Origin: Syngnathus acus
Lineage: Eukaryota; Chordata; Actinopteri; Syngnathiformes; Syngnathidae
Assembly (NCBI RefSeq): GCF_901709675.1
Contig: NC_051089.1
Location: 5,748,476 to 5,812,475, forward strand
DNA: 64,000 bases
Reading direction: 5' to 3'
Shown here in pieces: positions 26,339 through 38,668 of the stretch. The notes beneath the pieces were generated by a model. The model made no database searches, was not told the DNA's origin, and saw only the letters and a list, made by a program, of their open reading frames with translations. The translations under genes were made by a program, and so were the position numbers. The first letter of the stretch is position 1. Each line of letters begins with the position of its first letter.

Positions 26339-27629
26339 TGACACATCCCCTAATGAACACACCAACTTAGCCAACTTCTGGAAAAGGTAATGCAGAGTTG
26401 ATGTGTGTTATTAAACTCCCATTCAACACAGTTCACAAGGAAATGAAGCTCTGCACAGATGGAATCCAACCCCCCTTTGTTTTTTTTTTTGAAGAATCAA
26501 AGTGGACCATCATAATGGAAACTTAGCTGTGCATACGAATCAGTGTGGCACATGACAGCAAGAGAGAGAGAGGCAAAGAATGAGCCTCGCGATCCGAGAA
26601 AAGGCTTTTAATAGGTTTTCATTTATGTAACACATGTCCAGAAATATATTCACGGGCTCTGGGATTTTTCCACGTTACAACATTTGAATAATGGGCATAA
26701 GAAGCGTAAATGTCACCCCCATAGAGCTATTCTTTTTCACAGTGAGAAAAGCCTCAATAACTAAGCATTGGTATATTGAGGCAGGCAGAAAATATGGACT
26801 TTGTAATGTAAAAATATGAATGAAGAAGGGACATAATGCATGATGGAGGATTCTGGCTGTGACTGACAGCCTACATTATAGGTGGTGGCCCAAATTTTTT
26901 ATTTGTATGTTAATTTGGGGATTTCTTTTAATTAAGGGAAATATATTTTATACTTTGTAAATTAAAGAATCATTTATTATTAAAAACATATTTTAGTAAA
27001 TGTATACGGTATTCACGGCAAATGTTTCATTTCAAATGTGGATATACAAATGCATAAATGCTTGTTAAAGAATGATAAAAAAAAGTGCTTTTTGAAACTG
27101 AGAGTAATTTGTTTGGTATTAATAACGTGATGGGCTACCATTTGATACACATTTCTGAACTAACAAATTTCTTTGGATGGTAAAATAACATACAGTACAT
27201 GATCCAATGTAAAACTAAACATTAAAATAACTAAACAATTGTGTGTTGATTATTTCTATTTATTTATATACTTTTTCCCATTACTATGAAGTAAATATTT
27301 ACTAAAAATACCTAATACAAAAAAAGATTATACAAAAATTGACAATTAAATATGACTTCTTTCAGCTCTCTTTGGGCTAGCAAAACCTGTTTTCTAGCAA
27401 TATATGTTTTACATTGTAACCTGAAACATTACGACAACTGACAGCCCATTTCATGATCCCTCCGTTTGGACTATTGAGGTAATCGACTCCAACCTGGACA
27501 AAAACGTTTCCTTTTTTTTTTTTATTGATACAAATGACTCTGCAAAGCAATATTGGCACCGGACAGATGAATGCGGCCTTTCGTTGGGGTAACATTTAAC
27601 AACGCGAATGACTGCATGCAGATGGACAG

Positions 27630-28010
27630 ACTGGGCTCAGTCGTGAACCTTTGCGTGTATACGGTTTGGCGGGCGGGACCGCTCCCGTCAGTCCCCCCTA
27701 CACAAACGCCAAAGTGACAGGTGGTAAATAGCTAGACGCGCTTCTGGACCGCCGTGCGTCTGCTATCGACTCTCAGCTATAAAGAATGACAAGGATGAAC
27801 CGTTGACCCCGTGGCTCACTCACCCCGAAGAAAAGTGCGCTTCCCTCCGGGCACTCTACACTCAGGGGTCCTCGGCCCCTGAAAAACATGGCTCGTCTGC
27901 TGGCCCGCAGATAAGTCCTCTCTTTCCTTCTGTTGCTTTATTTCCTCCCCCGTTGAGGAGCACGTAGTCCAGCCCAAATGAGCGGAAAAGTCGTCTAGTC
28001 TGACCCGCTG
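27630..28010 (-). promoter_or_regulatory. GC-rich intronic island with a candidate alternative first exon
   Basis: A GC/CpG-enriched patch stands out from the AT-rich intron. On the minus strand it contains a consensus-like donor CTTCGGG|GTGAGT, with the exon end at 27824. The donor is preceded by an ATG at 27889 that opens 22 codons in the phase needed to continue into insyn1 exon 2. On the plus strand a TATA-like CTATAAAG lies at about 27777-27784. An alternative promoter and exon would give a protein without the N-terminal helix. A chance donor in a GC-rich enhancer is an equally good reading. Confidence 0.25.
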
Positions 28011-28600
28011 GGACGATATTAAGCACTGCCGTTACGAATCGGCGTTGTGAAAATAATTAGATTAGACACTGTGGGGTTAAGGTAGGTTTTGGTTTAGACA
28101 CAAAACACACAAATAATTTCTATTAAAGTTACAAGAAAATGTTGCATTTTACAACATGGTCAGAACGATAGGGAAAAATTAAACATCAATTCTGGGAAGT
28201 GCCCAATATAGAGAATTTTGCGGCTACTATCCCCACTGGAACCTATCCCCAGATACTTTTTTGGTGTGCTATTTTGAAAAATGCCCTAAAGCTGGTATTT
28301 CATCGAGCAGCTAATGCTTGAGGACCAAACACGGAAGCCCTGAGCTCTTAGGCACTGTGATGTCATTTTCAGTTGAGAGCAAGTGGCAGTACAAAACAAA
28401 ATGGCCGCCTGCTAAAATGGACAAAAAATGGGTGGATTTTGCTTCTTAATCCAGATCCCGCAAACCTAATATTAATCAGAACACCATTTGTAGACTAGTG
28501 AGGGCGCAAAGAACATATATATAGTATATATATATTTTTAAACTTCTTTTTCCCTTTAAGTTTTGCATTCAGGTTCAACGAAAACTAAATTCTCCAGAAA

Positions 28601-28720
28601 TTGCCCTGCGATTGGCTGCTACCAATCCGGGGTGCACAAAGTCAGATGGGATAGGCTTCACCTCACTGCGAGTCTAACGAGGACAAAGTGCCGTACAGTA
28701 GAAAATGGCTAGATAGATGA
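28601..28720 (+). repeat. L2-like LINE 3' tail fragment
   Basis: GCCCTGCGATTGGCTG, then GATGGGATAGGCTTCACCTC, then AGTAGAAAATGGCTAGATAG reproduce the end of the teleost L2 consensus (…gggataggctccagc…gaaaatggatggatg). Confidence 0.75.
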
Positions 28721-30224
28721 CCAGATGTGTATTTACTGCCGCACAAAAGCCATTTTTGAATGTCATCGTCAAACTGAGTTCATACCCCACCTTATCCTAT
28801 TTGCGATTATGCTGACTAAAGCAGCCCCCTCTCTCAAACCTGACAGTGAATGACCGGGGTAGCTTCACCCTCGCCTGCCTCTCAAAGTCATGACAGTGTG
28901 CAGAGCATTCCATCACGCTGGCCTCTTTGCCAACGCCAAAAAAGAAAAGCTGATTCAAGGACACGTGATTGGGGCAACTTTGAGAAGCAATCTGGAGGTC
29001 AACGGTCCGGTGACAAACAACTCGGTTTACTCCCTTTTTCTAATCCATGTCGGTGGCAACAAAACCAAACAAGGACGTAGCGGATAAATCGTCACGTTCG
29101 CCTCGTGGCAAGTCAGATGTACTCAGAATTTGTAATAGAGCCAAAACTGCAACCCGGCCCGCTGTGATTTATGCTGGCGGGCCAGAGTACAGAAAGGAGC
29201 TCAGTCTGGGTCATTGTAGTCATGATAAACTTGTGAGTCTCGGGTCGATACACACTGTAGCACTTATTTCCTTTCATCAGGCTACCCTTTTTTTTTTTAT
29301 ATTGATCAGTACATTACTCACTGACCCCTGCAACTTAAACTTTCTCTCGCTCGTATAATGATTTCATTTTTGAATTTCTTTACCGTGTTCCTTTTCTACT
29401 TTTCAACCACCGATAGAAATTTGCACTGAACAAACATAACAGTTGAGGTAAGAATGCAGTCATGTATTTAAACAACAAAAATAATTTTTGCCGTAATTCC
29501 CATTAAAGTCATTAAATCGTGATTATGTGTTTCAATTTCAAAAACGTTTAGATTGAGATGCGTCTGCGTCTTGCCCTGACTGCCTGCGATTCCTTTGTCT
29601 TTTAATATAGTGCACTCCTCACAGTTATTGTCTGCACCTTAATGTTGCATGCACAGCGGTTGAAATAGAGGCACATAAAACGAGCTGCTAAGAGGCCGGC
29701 GGTTATTCGTCAGCTGCGAGCAATTTTCGGCCCTCCATCAAATCCATTTTTTAATGCCTGTACATTCATCTGACGAGAGGAACAACTTGACGCGGACCTC
29801 CCACATGCATTCGCTTGGGTCCGTGCTCAGCCCTAAACAAGTAGCCATTAATCGTGGATGTGATTTGCCCACAGACACTATTATATATCAAGCACCGTAT
29901 TTATGCATAGAATGGCCAGAAATAATTTAGAGGCTTTTTTTTTTAAAGGGGAGGACTTTATGTGTAAGGCATTGCAATGAACTTTGAAGCAATATTAAAC
30001 CATGTCAAGAGAAAGCGAAGTTTAAAACAACAAAAATGTAAACTGACTATGATGGAGAAATGCAGCATAAAGGGAGGCATGAGCAGAACAAAGACAACAC
30101 TGGAGTGCTAATCGACATCAGATCAACGTAACTTAAAATTGTATTTAAGCAAGTGGAGAGAGCTGGTCGACAGTATGCAGTAAGACTGCACACTTTATTT
30201 CGTTTGAGTGACAATTGGTTGCTA

Positions 30225-30278
30225 CATGCTGCTGTTTTGGTTAGCAACAGTATACATAAGCACACTCCACAAATAGTC
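30225..30278 (+). repeat. Unidentified GCTGCTGTTTTGGTTAGCAAC repeat, copy 1
   Basis: TGCTGCTGTTTTGGTTAGCA is followed, about 25 bases later, by CCACAAATAGT. This is the same two-block layout as the copies near 34.25 and 34.40 kb. Confidence 0.5.
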
Positions 30279-30386
30279 TTACTGGTATGTGAAAATGTAT
30301 TGTAAATATGCCAACTATTATAAAGAAGGGCAGTGACACAGTAAGATAAGAGGCAGAGTGGGTGCATATATCATAAGAGGCTATTT

Positions 30387-30414
30387 TGGTGCTGCTGCTT
30401 TGTTTAGCAACCAG
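30387..30414 (+). repeat. Unidentified GCTGCTGTTTTGGTTAGCAAC repeat, copy 2
   Basis: TGGTGCTGCTGCTTTGTTTA followed by GCAACCAG is a partial copy. The second block (CAAATAGT) is not seen. Confidence 0.4.
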
Positions 30415-31149
30415 CGTTTATCTTCATCATGTCTGTGTATGAAAATAATCATTTTTGGGAGGTGTCTAATTCAGAAAGGTGCTTCATTTTCCAACCTTGG
30501 TGAGTAAAGACTAAATGGTGACCCCGTCAAGGTCATTTGGATAAAAATGATTGGCACAATGTTGGTCAAGACAGTCCAATGCAATTACTGACATTGCAAA
30601 TGTGCTCATAAGTGGAATGTTTTTTTCCACCCTGCTCTTTGCATAATTTTATTCCAGATTCATTTTTCTCCACACTAATCAGAACCCGCTGAACATACTG
30701 TAGATTGCTGCAATCCACATCAACCTTGAGTGCCATCCTCGGTTAATATCCTTGGGAAGACCAAAAGAAAAAAAGTCAAATTACATTTTTCACTAGTGCG
30801 GCCCTTGCTGTATAATCTATTTTGCATACACGTCTTGAGCCTTAATTTTGTGACCATGAAGTGCCCAGGTGATGAGGGGGGGTATATTAATCACCAAACA
30901 TTTTGTTGACACTGACTGTCCTCATCTGCTCTTTGCTTCAAGTCATAATAATAATTATCCTGCCTTTCATCCTTCCCCCCCAAAATCCCTTCCATTAGAT
31001 GCTGTATTTTCCAATGACTGATGCTAAGTGCACATGCTGTGCTGTGGCCAAAGAGCTAAAAAAGGGGAAACAAATGAGGCGAAGGAAGCTTTAGTGAGAT
31101 GGTTTTTACTGCAAATAATCAAAATGGATGCTTTAACAATGCAATAGGC

Positions 31150-31400
31150 CAGCGGTTTGGAAACCTTTTACACCAAGGAGCACCTAAAAAATACTTAGCT
31201 CTCCAAGAGCCACCATTATGAGCAACATTAAAACACAGTAGTCGGCCAATCCAAAAAGCGTTATTGCAAAGCACTCTGACATTAAGCAAATGCATTGTAA
31301 TTAGTTATTAAACACAACAGAACTACTTCAGGTGATACTTTTGCAAACCACTAGAGGGAGCTCACTGAAGCTACGTGAACCACACTTTGACGAGTGTTCT
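31150..31400. mobile_element. Degenerate hAT-like non-autonomous element
   Basis: It starts CAGCGGTTTGGAAACCTTTT and continues ACACCAAGGAGCACC and GGCTCTCCAAG-like text (here TAGCTCTCCAAGAGCCACCA), a familiar fish repeat. The right end, ACCACACTTTGACGAGTGTT, resembles a decayed inverted copy of the left terminus. The interior includes CCACTAGAGGGAGC at 31348-31361, close to the CTCF core motif. There is no coding capacity. Confidence 0.6.
31348..31361 (+). promoter_or_regulatory. CTCF-like motif CCACTAGAGGGAGC
   Basis: It matches the published vertebrate CTCF core (CCASYAGRKGGCRS) at 13 of 14 positions; the mismatch is A for C at position 12. It lies inside the hAT relic at 31150-31400. Occupancy is unknown. 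Confidence 0.3.
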
Positions 31401-32329
31401 CCACGGTATCGATGGCATGTCTATTGCTGATATCATGAACTTTTTCTCCTTTCCTCATCCATCTTCAAAGTGACAAACTGCCAAGTGAGCAGAGATGACA
31501 TCATCATGAATTAAGGAACTTAGATACTGGTTATGAATGCCTCCAACCAGCTACTTCCGCCCCAGTGACGTGTGAAATGAGTGTAGTTATTTCAAAATAA
31601 ACGTGATTCAATAAACTACCATAGGAGGAAATTAGGTAATGTCAATGTAACCTTGTGAGGATTTATTATGCTTTCAAATTTATACACACGTTGATGACAG
31701 ACTTCTGAGTGGATTAAAGGAGCAGCTCTGAATTTAAGCATCAGCGATGATGCACTGACATCGCCATTCCTACACTTTTATTGCATTGTGGCAATATTTG
31801 CTCATTAAAAGACAAATAAAGAATGACAGGTGACACTTTCACTCATCACTCCTGACTGGCTGCGAAAAGAGACGTTTGTCACGCTCTTGCTGTGAAGCTT
31901 ACTCCTTCATCTGATTGGCCACTAATGGATTTGACGCTCTGAGCCTTCACCAAGGACTCGCAGAGTGTCGTTTATTTTTCAAGTTTTTATTGCCTCTTTC
32001 CTGTATGGATTTGCGAAGCAATCCATATAGTGTGTCAAATGTGTGCACCTATAAACTGAACCAATCAATCACAAGCACTATTGAATGTGGTCCTTCTCCC
32101 AAGATGACAATGAAAAGTAGTTTGGGGTATGGCTGAATGAACATGCCATAGAATTAAGTGAAATGTTGGCAGTATAGAATGTGAGCGTTTAAAATGAGAC
32201 AATACTGCTCAAATCAGTTTGTTTGATGAAAATTTCACAACTTGTGTTGTTTACTGTTTGTATTAAGAATGGCTCAAAGGGCAACATGCTAACAGTAGGC
32301 ATGCTAATATGAGAATGGGAAGCGAACGC

Positions 32330-32580
32330 TCTGAACGACGCTGGAAAGGTTTGAATGGGTCTACGAATAGGTAGAAACTGTACAATATCTGCATTCAAGT
32401 GGGAATGTCGACTTGGAAAATGTGAAATATTGAAAATTGGGGAAGGTGAAACAGTTCTGTAGGTTGAAGCTGGAGAGGTTTGAATTTGGGAAACTTGAAA
32501 ATTAGGGCATTTTGAAAATGTGAAAATGACTTTACAATATGTCTCAAATGAGCTCAGCATTTTAAAAGTGGAAAGATTTG
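32330..32580 (+). repeat. Purine-biased quasi-repetitive stretch
   Basis: Short related units recur: GGAAAATGTGAAATATTGAA, TTTGAATTTGGGAAACTTGA, TTTTGAAAATGTGAAAATGA and GAGAGGTTTGAA. The minus strand is open for 123 codons here, but its composition and lack of family resemblance point to a low-complexity effect. Confidence 0.45.
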
Positions 32581-34250
32581 AAGTATAATTGAATGGAACA
32601 TATCTGCAGTCATTTCAATAGGATTTTCTTCATGGACAATGTGGAATTGTGGAAAACAAATATATTAGGGGGTGCTCAAAAAAATCCTAAATGGGCTGAG
32701 TAATTCAACAGTTTAAGTTTTAGAAGGGCAAACATGTGACATAATGATAATAAGATGCATTTAGTGCAGAACATTCTCATCCACATTTACCCAACAAGGT
32801 GTCAATAAAGCATCGGATCGACTGTGATCATTTACCGTTTGAAATGTCATCGTATCTGCAGCTGGCAAGGAGATGATACTCTTCCCTCCAAAGCATCCTG
32901 TGATTTCATTTGCAGGAGTAAAGAGCGGAAATTGCCACGCTGTGACAATGCAGTTCTAGCCACATGTGGCCCGTTAGCACATACGGTGTGGTGTGTACAT
33001 TGCCATAACCGAGTAACGGTGAGGAAACGTAAATGCAGCTAAGCAAGCATGATGCTTGCCTATGAGTCACTTGTTGTGCCATGTATGAATTAACATCTGC
33101 AAACATTAAGCAAGGTACATAAATGACAAGAACCGTGAAAACAACATTCAAACCAAAGTGAAAGTTTAAAAAAAACTATAATTTGCATTTCTTGGCTGAC
33201 AGTTATTTTTCCCTGTGGTGCCTATTTGAAGTGAGCCATTTATTTATTCAAGTAGATAATACACTTTTGTTTCCCAAGTGGGAAAAAGGTAGCCATGTTT
33301 TTTTTTTATAATTGTGGTATTAAATATTCAGATGAAATAAAATTTTAGCATTGTCGATACCAGACGTTCAAAATAAATCAAAGCCACGGGGGTCCGGATT
33401 ATTACTAATAAGCATTTGTGTTACTATTACACTCGTGAAAGCTTGTGGATAAACACGCACAAATCCAAGTTTTGTATTATTACAACTCACATCCAAAACA
33501 AGTGGAGGAAAAACTAAAATATGAATTCAATAATACAGGAGCATGATGATTAGCCTTGAACTATCACAAACACCCTGCTTGGATATTCAGCCTTAAAGGC
33601 TCCTAACGGAGGCAAGTAATGAATGACATTTAAATGTTAAATAAATCTCTGTCTTATTGGCATTAATTAGGCGGATTAGAGGCAAATATCAGGAAGAGAA
33701 TCCAATGTTTTTGGCATTTCCAGAGGTCTCGCAAATCATAGTGAGGTGCATTAGTCCTGCATTAGCCCATTACTCCTGACACACGAGCGTAATCTCTTCA
33801 GTCACAATAATGGGATAATTGCAAATTTGACACCCCGAATAACTGTCCCCGTGTTTGCCAGGGCACATAAATGCTGCGGCTTGCACTATTTGATGCATTT
33901 TGTGAGCTGCCGCAATAACGCTGGCCTAAAAGAAAAAAAATCTATTGGGCTATTCCAAGGCAGTTTATTTAGTCGTTCCAAAAAAGCTCAATTCTGAGTA
34001 TAACAAGTACTCTTCACACTGGCGTAGCGTAAACTTGTGGGGGGCATCTGTTCAACTCAACTGGCGACCCCTATATTAGAGGGAAATCTTAAAATAATAA
34101 ACAATGTGACAGGTGGTTACGACTTGCGCCACGTTAAACTGGAGTTTAATACTAAATCAAAAGGACTATTACCAACAAACAGCACAGATTTGTGGCGGAA
34201 AGATCTTGGAAAGTCTTCACAATTAATCTGAGAGGCTGTTTACACAATCT

Positions 34251-34317
34251 GGTGCTGCTGTTTTGGTTAGCAAATGAGTTCAAACAAGCTCCGCAGTTGA
34301 CTATTCACAAATAGTGG
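34251..34317 (+). repeat. Unidentified GCTGCTGTTTTGGTTAGCAAC repeat, copy 3
   Basis: GGTGCTGCTGTTTTGGTTAG, GAGTTCAAACAAGCTCCG and CTATTCACAAATAGTGG lie in order. It aligns with the copy 149 bp downstream over about 70 bp. Confidence 0.6.
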
Positions 34318-34399
34318 CCTGTGGACATTTGTTAACTCACATATATTTGAGGTTTTTAACGCATATTGCAGAGCGGTCAAATGAAAGGTTGAATTATCG

Positions 34400-34471
34400 G
34401 GTGCTGCTGTTATGGTTAGCAACAAGTTCAAACGAGCTTTGTCGTTTCCTACTCAACATTTGCAAATAGTG
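34400..34471 (+). repeat. Unidentified GCTGCTGTTTTGGTTAGCAAC repeat, copy 4
   Basis: GGTGCTGCTGTTATGGTTAG, CAAGTTCAAACGAGCTTTG and TTTGCAAATAGTG lie in order. With copy 3 it may be a tandem pair of about 149-bp units. Confidence 0.6.
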
Positions 34472-34599
34472 TTCTGCCTCTATTCCTATTTTGGATATTG
34501 GGGGAGACAACATTTACTAGACGGTAGTCCACAATCGCATCTGTTGCTGTGGAATTCTCACCAGCTCAGTTCAGAGAGAACAGCTACTGAGCCGCTTTG

Positions 34600-34757
34600 A
34601 CTGGCGGCGACTTAAGTCGGCTTTAGACTCTCCTGCAGTGGCATAGCCCGCCCACCCGCAGATCTTCCGGGCTGCAGTCCTCTACGATATTACCAACACC
34701 GGTCTCACCTGATTGCCCTGCGCCGGATTTACGCTATTCACAAAAATAGGGCCCCCA
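34600..34757 (-). repeat. Second copy of the GGGGCCCTATTTT repeat family, opposite orientation
   Basis: Read on the minus strand it starts GGGGGCCCTATTTTTGTGAA and continues with CGTAAATCCGGCGCAGGGCA. The other limit is uncertain. The stretch is GC-richer than its surroundings, which fits an inserted element. Confidence 0.4.
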
Positions 34758-37486
34758 GTGTGAATAAGTGGATTTATGACATAATTAAAGGTTCCTGCCA
34801 TTTTTATTTCTGATGGGAAAGGGAGATGTTTACACGTGTGGTGAGTGACAGCGACTGATTGCGGACCTTGCATTGATTTGAAGGGCGACTATTTAGTTAA
34901 ACAAGTATGGATGTAGTTGACTGGCTTGTCTTGGAAAACGTTTCTATATACTCTGAGATGCAAAAGGAGGCTCGTTTATCGGCGCAGCTGAATGCATGGA
35001 TGTTGTACACAAGCACATTTGATGAGCTGATTCACTCCCGTTGTTTGAATTAAGATGTGAATTCTTTTGCTGAGAGCATCTGTCACAAATTGATACTTTA
35101 CAGCGGCCTCAATAACACCGCAGCTGCTCTGATATCTGCTTGCAAAATACGTCATTGAGAAGCTTTGAAATACTGTTAGCCTTGGCTTCTACATCTCTGT
35201 TTTTCAGAATAAAACTAAGCCCCAATAGCCTTTCAAACTACTTAAACAAATAATAAAGCTGCCCTCGCATCACTTGAATATGAAAAAATGCTCAGTTTTA
35301 ATTGCCATTTTCCTTTTTCAATCAATAAGCTGAGATATAATGAAGATCGCCCAAACTGAGCAGATGTGCCAAAATTGATTGTGCCTGAAAATAAAAAAGA
35401 TTTTTCCGTGGTAATTTGTCTTTTTGTTTGTGTTGATTTTCTACTAAAGTATACTTGGGAGGGGGGGTGTTCTAGGGGATTCATTACCAGAGAGAAGGCT
35501 TAATCCATAACCCTGACAACTTTTTAAAGAATCATTACGTATTTGCCTTTGCTGAGATAAGATCAGCGTTAATCATCCAACATGAAGTGATAGTCATCCT
35601 TCATGATAAAACTTGGCTTGACTTGAAAAACACAATTATTTTGTTTTTTTTTTAATCGATTTCCACCGATGCTCTTAAACATGATTACGCTCCACAGCGT
35701 ATAAACCAAAAGTAAGAGTTTGAGGTGTGGAATTGGATGACTCACTCTGTTTTTCTCTTCTTGGGGGAGTGGGGTGCATTCTTTGATTTGAAGTGTGGCA
35801 TTTTTATCAATGTGGCTAACACTGTTATTTTTGCCTTGAGGGGTCAACAGGAGGCTTTATGGTGGCCTTGCATACTGTATACTTCAAGTGGATGACATGC
35901 ATGTTGAGTAACTCAAGTGGAGTTAACACTAGAGGTCACTTTAGACATTCTGATGAGTCATGAATTGCAATGTTGATTACTTAATGATACATTGAATGTT
36001 GGAGTTGTAATGCATAGAATGCTGGAATATCTTTTAGGATTTTATACGTCTCCTTGTGTGCATTTTATGCATCTGCCAGTTAAACATCTCCTTTTTTCAT
36101 AATGGGGTTGATTTATGATACACCACAAAGTGGAGCTAAAAATAAAAGATAGGACAAAAAAGCCTCCAGATGATCCCTCAGAATGAGAAAGATGAAAAAT
36201 GGAGAAAGACAAAGCTTCCCCACTAGAGAGTCAGTGGGCCCCGCATTGCTCTGAGCGCAGCTCTGAAGACGGGAAACATCCCAAATCAGATCACATTTGT
36301 GTTTGTAATTGCACGAGCGACAATCCCACACCTGCCTCAAGTGTCTGACAGCGCCCAATGGAGACTCGACCATTCCTACATGTACAGTATACTTTGACAC
36401 AATGAAAATTATGTACAGTAACTATTCTCGGAGTGGCATTTTTTCACACCATTACCTTCCTGTTATGTAATGTATGTAACAAAGGGCTAATTTACCCAAT
36501 ATTTCTCCGAGACATGGCAGAAATGGTAGCTAAAGTTCCGTACTTATAAGTGGTGGCTAAAACCATTATCATGTTGAAGCCAAAAGGTAATCAGAGCTGT
36601 ATTGTCACCACAGTGGGCTAGGGATATGTCAAATTGGCTAGTCATGGCTTTGTACAAGGTAAGCAGAGTTGCATTCAGTCACATTCTGACAACTGTCTAG
36701 TTTCAGCCAGACAGTGTGTGAAATGTGCGTATTATTCATCCTTGGGGAATTTCGACAAAAACATGTCAGACATTTTAAGACCCCTAGGAACTGCTTGAAT
36801 TGGTGCAAATTGGGATTCTTGAATGCTTTATAAAGACATTGCATTTCTGTCAGGCCTGATGAGTGCAGTTGAATATTCCAAAACTGGTTATTAAGCATTT
36901 ACCTGTTTACACCATTATTGAAGAACACATATAGAAAGTAAGTACCCTGACTGTAAAGTGGCGCGGAACTTCCTATCTATAATGAGCCAATAAGCAAGAT
37001 GAGCACTATTTTTTTTTTCCCCGAGTGTTTACCTCAGCAGAGGTCGAAAGCAGAGGCCTCATTACTGTCTATGCTGAGTGCAGGGTTCCTGGAGGGAGGC
37101 CCAGTGGGTCTTACGAGCATGATGGGCTGGTCAATATGTTGGAGCCGCGTCCCAAAAGAAGCTCCGTGGCAGTCTCATGGGAATGCATCACACATTTACT
37201 TTCTGCACAGCTCTTCACATTAGCCAGCCATATAGTGTAGTTTCTGTTTATGGAGTTTCAAGAGAGTGATGATACTGCACACAAACATGCATGAACGCAG
37301 GCAAGCGAGTTGTATTTATATCTGCTTATCTACTTGTCGATCGCGTCACTGTGATGGATTTGCTCTCGAAAACATAAGCTGTGTCCATCCCCCGAATCAA
37401 TTTGCAATGAGGCACACGCCAGCCGTGGACATTGGATTCAAGGCTATTGTTAGGTTAAAGTGATCTGCTCTGAAATTGGGACGAGC

Positions 37487-37515
37487 ATTTATTTATTTAT
37501 TTATTTATTTATTTA
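37487..37515 (+). repeat. (ATTT)7 microsatellite
   Basis: Seven uninterrupted ATTT units lie in the insyn1 intron. Confidence 0.9.
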
Positions 37516-38580
37516 AGTGGATAACTTTTTTTGAGGGGAAAAAGGAGGCATTTTCTGAGGTGTGGTTTTTATGTAGACTGAAGTTTAATACGACGGTGTT
37601 AATTCAAGTGAATGTTTTTCGGAATGGATAAAATTGAGGCATTTATTTGTGATCAACATCTTTTCAAATGGATTAGTCAATAAAAAACAATTTCAGAGGT
37701 TTGGCCTTTATTCTTCCCGGTGGATGAAGACTTCGTCAACATTCTTTTAAGTGGAACAAAAAACGTCAAAGAACATCTAAAACAAAAAATAATTAAGTCT
37801 TTGATGTGTTTTGCTTGAAAAGCTGACATCATGAACGATAACAGTTCAAATGCTGATAGTAACTTTAAAGGCTTGTCTTTCCAAAATTTTGGTGAATTTC
37901 TGAAACCTACGACCTTGGGGACATTCGACCTTGATTATTTTTGTACTTTTGTTGACACAAACAGAGAAAAAGCACAACAAAAATAACTCTGTCTGAAGTA
38001 ATGACTTCAACCACTAGTTTGAATTAAATCCCAAACAAAGCATGTGATTCAGGGCTGACGAGATGGCAGGCTTGTTTTGTATTCAGCATGGAAAACATTT
38101 AAGGCTTAAGGTGCCTTGTTCTTGTTGTCTTTTTTTTCTGCACAGAAAAGAGAACTGCGCTGGAGGCGTGACACCAAGCTTTAATTTAGGAATTTAATTT
38201 CCATACACAAAATGGGGTCAGGCGATGAGGAGCAAATTGACAAGACACAGCAGGCAGGTACTTGTCGTTTTTCTTCTCAAATGGCTTTTAATGAGAAGCA
38301 GCCCTTTGGCCCAGTTTTTGTGTTTTGGCTTGAAAAAGCACTTTGATCGGTGCGTTGCCCGTGTTCAAGTGCCGACCGCCTCGCCAAGCGCTTGGAGGCC
38401 TGTAAGATCCTAACACCGCAAGACAAAACCAGAGAGCTACTCTCTAGAGATGTCAGCAAGTTAGAATGTGGGAAAAAAACAGCCACGGCAAGCGTTAACA
38501 GTTGCTAACGGTGCTAACGCAGCACGTCCTCCTTAATTTCCAAAATCTCTTAAAATGTGAAACAGATATGCCCTACGATT

Positions 38581-38668
38581 GTCCGTTAGTCAGTCCAGGG
38601 TGTCACTGTTTATCGCACAAAGTCAGTTGGGAGAGGCTCGAGCTTACCCGTGATGCTACCGGGGACAT
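38581..38668 (+). repeat. L2-like LINE 3' tail fragment
   Basis: AGTCCAGGGTGTCACTGTTT followed by CAGTTGGGAGAGGCTCGAGC and ACCCGTGATGCTACCGGGGA matches the final part of L2 tails. The terminal tetranucleotide repeat is absent. Confidence 0.6.

Noticed and set aside
32189-32560. 123-codon minus-strand ORF
   Set aside because: Lies over quasi-repetitive GAAAATGTGAAA sequence; the open frame reflects composition. No family match.
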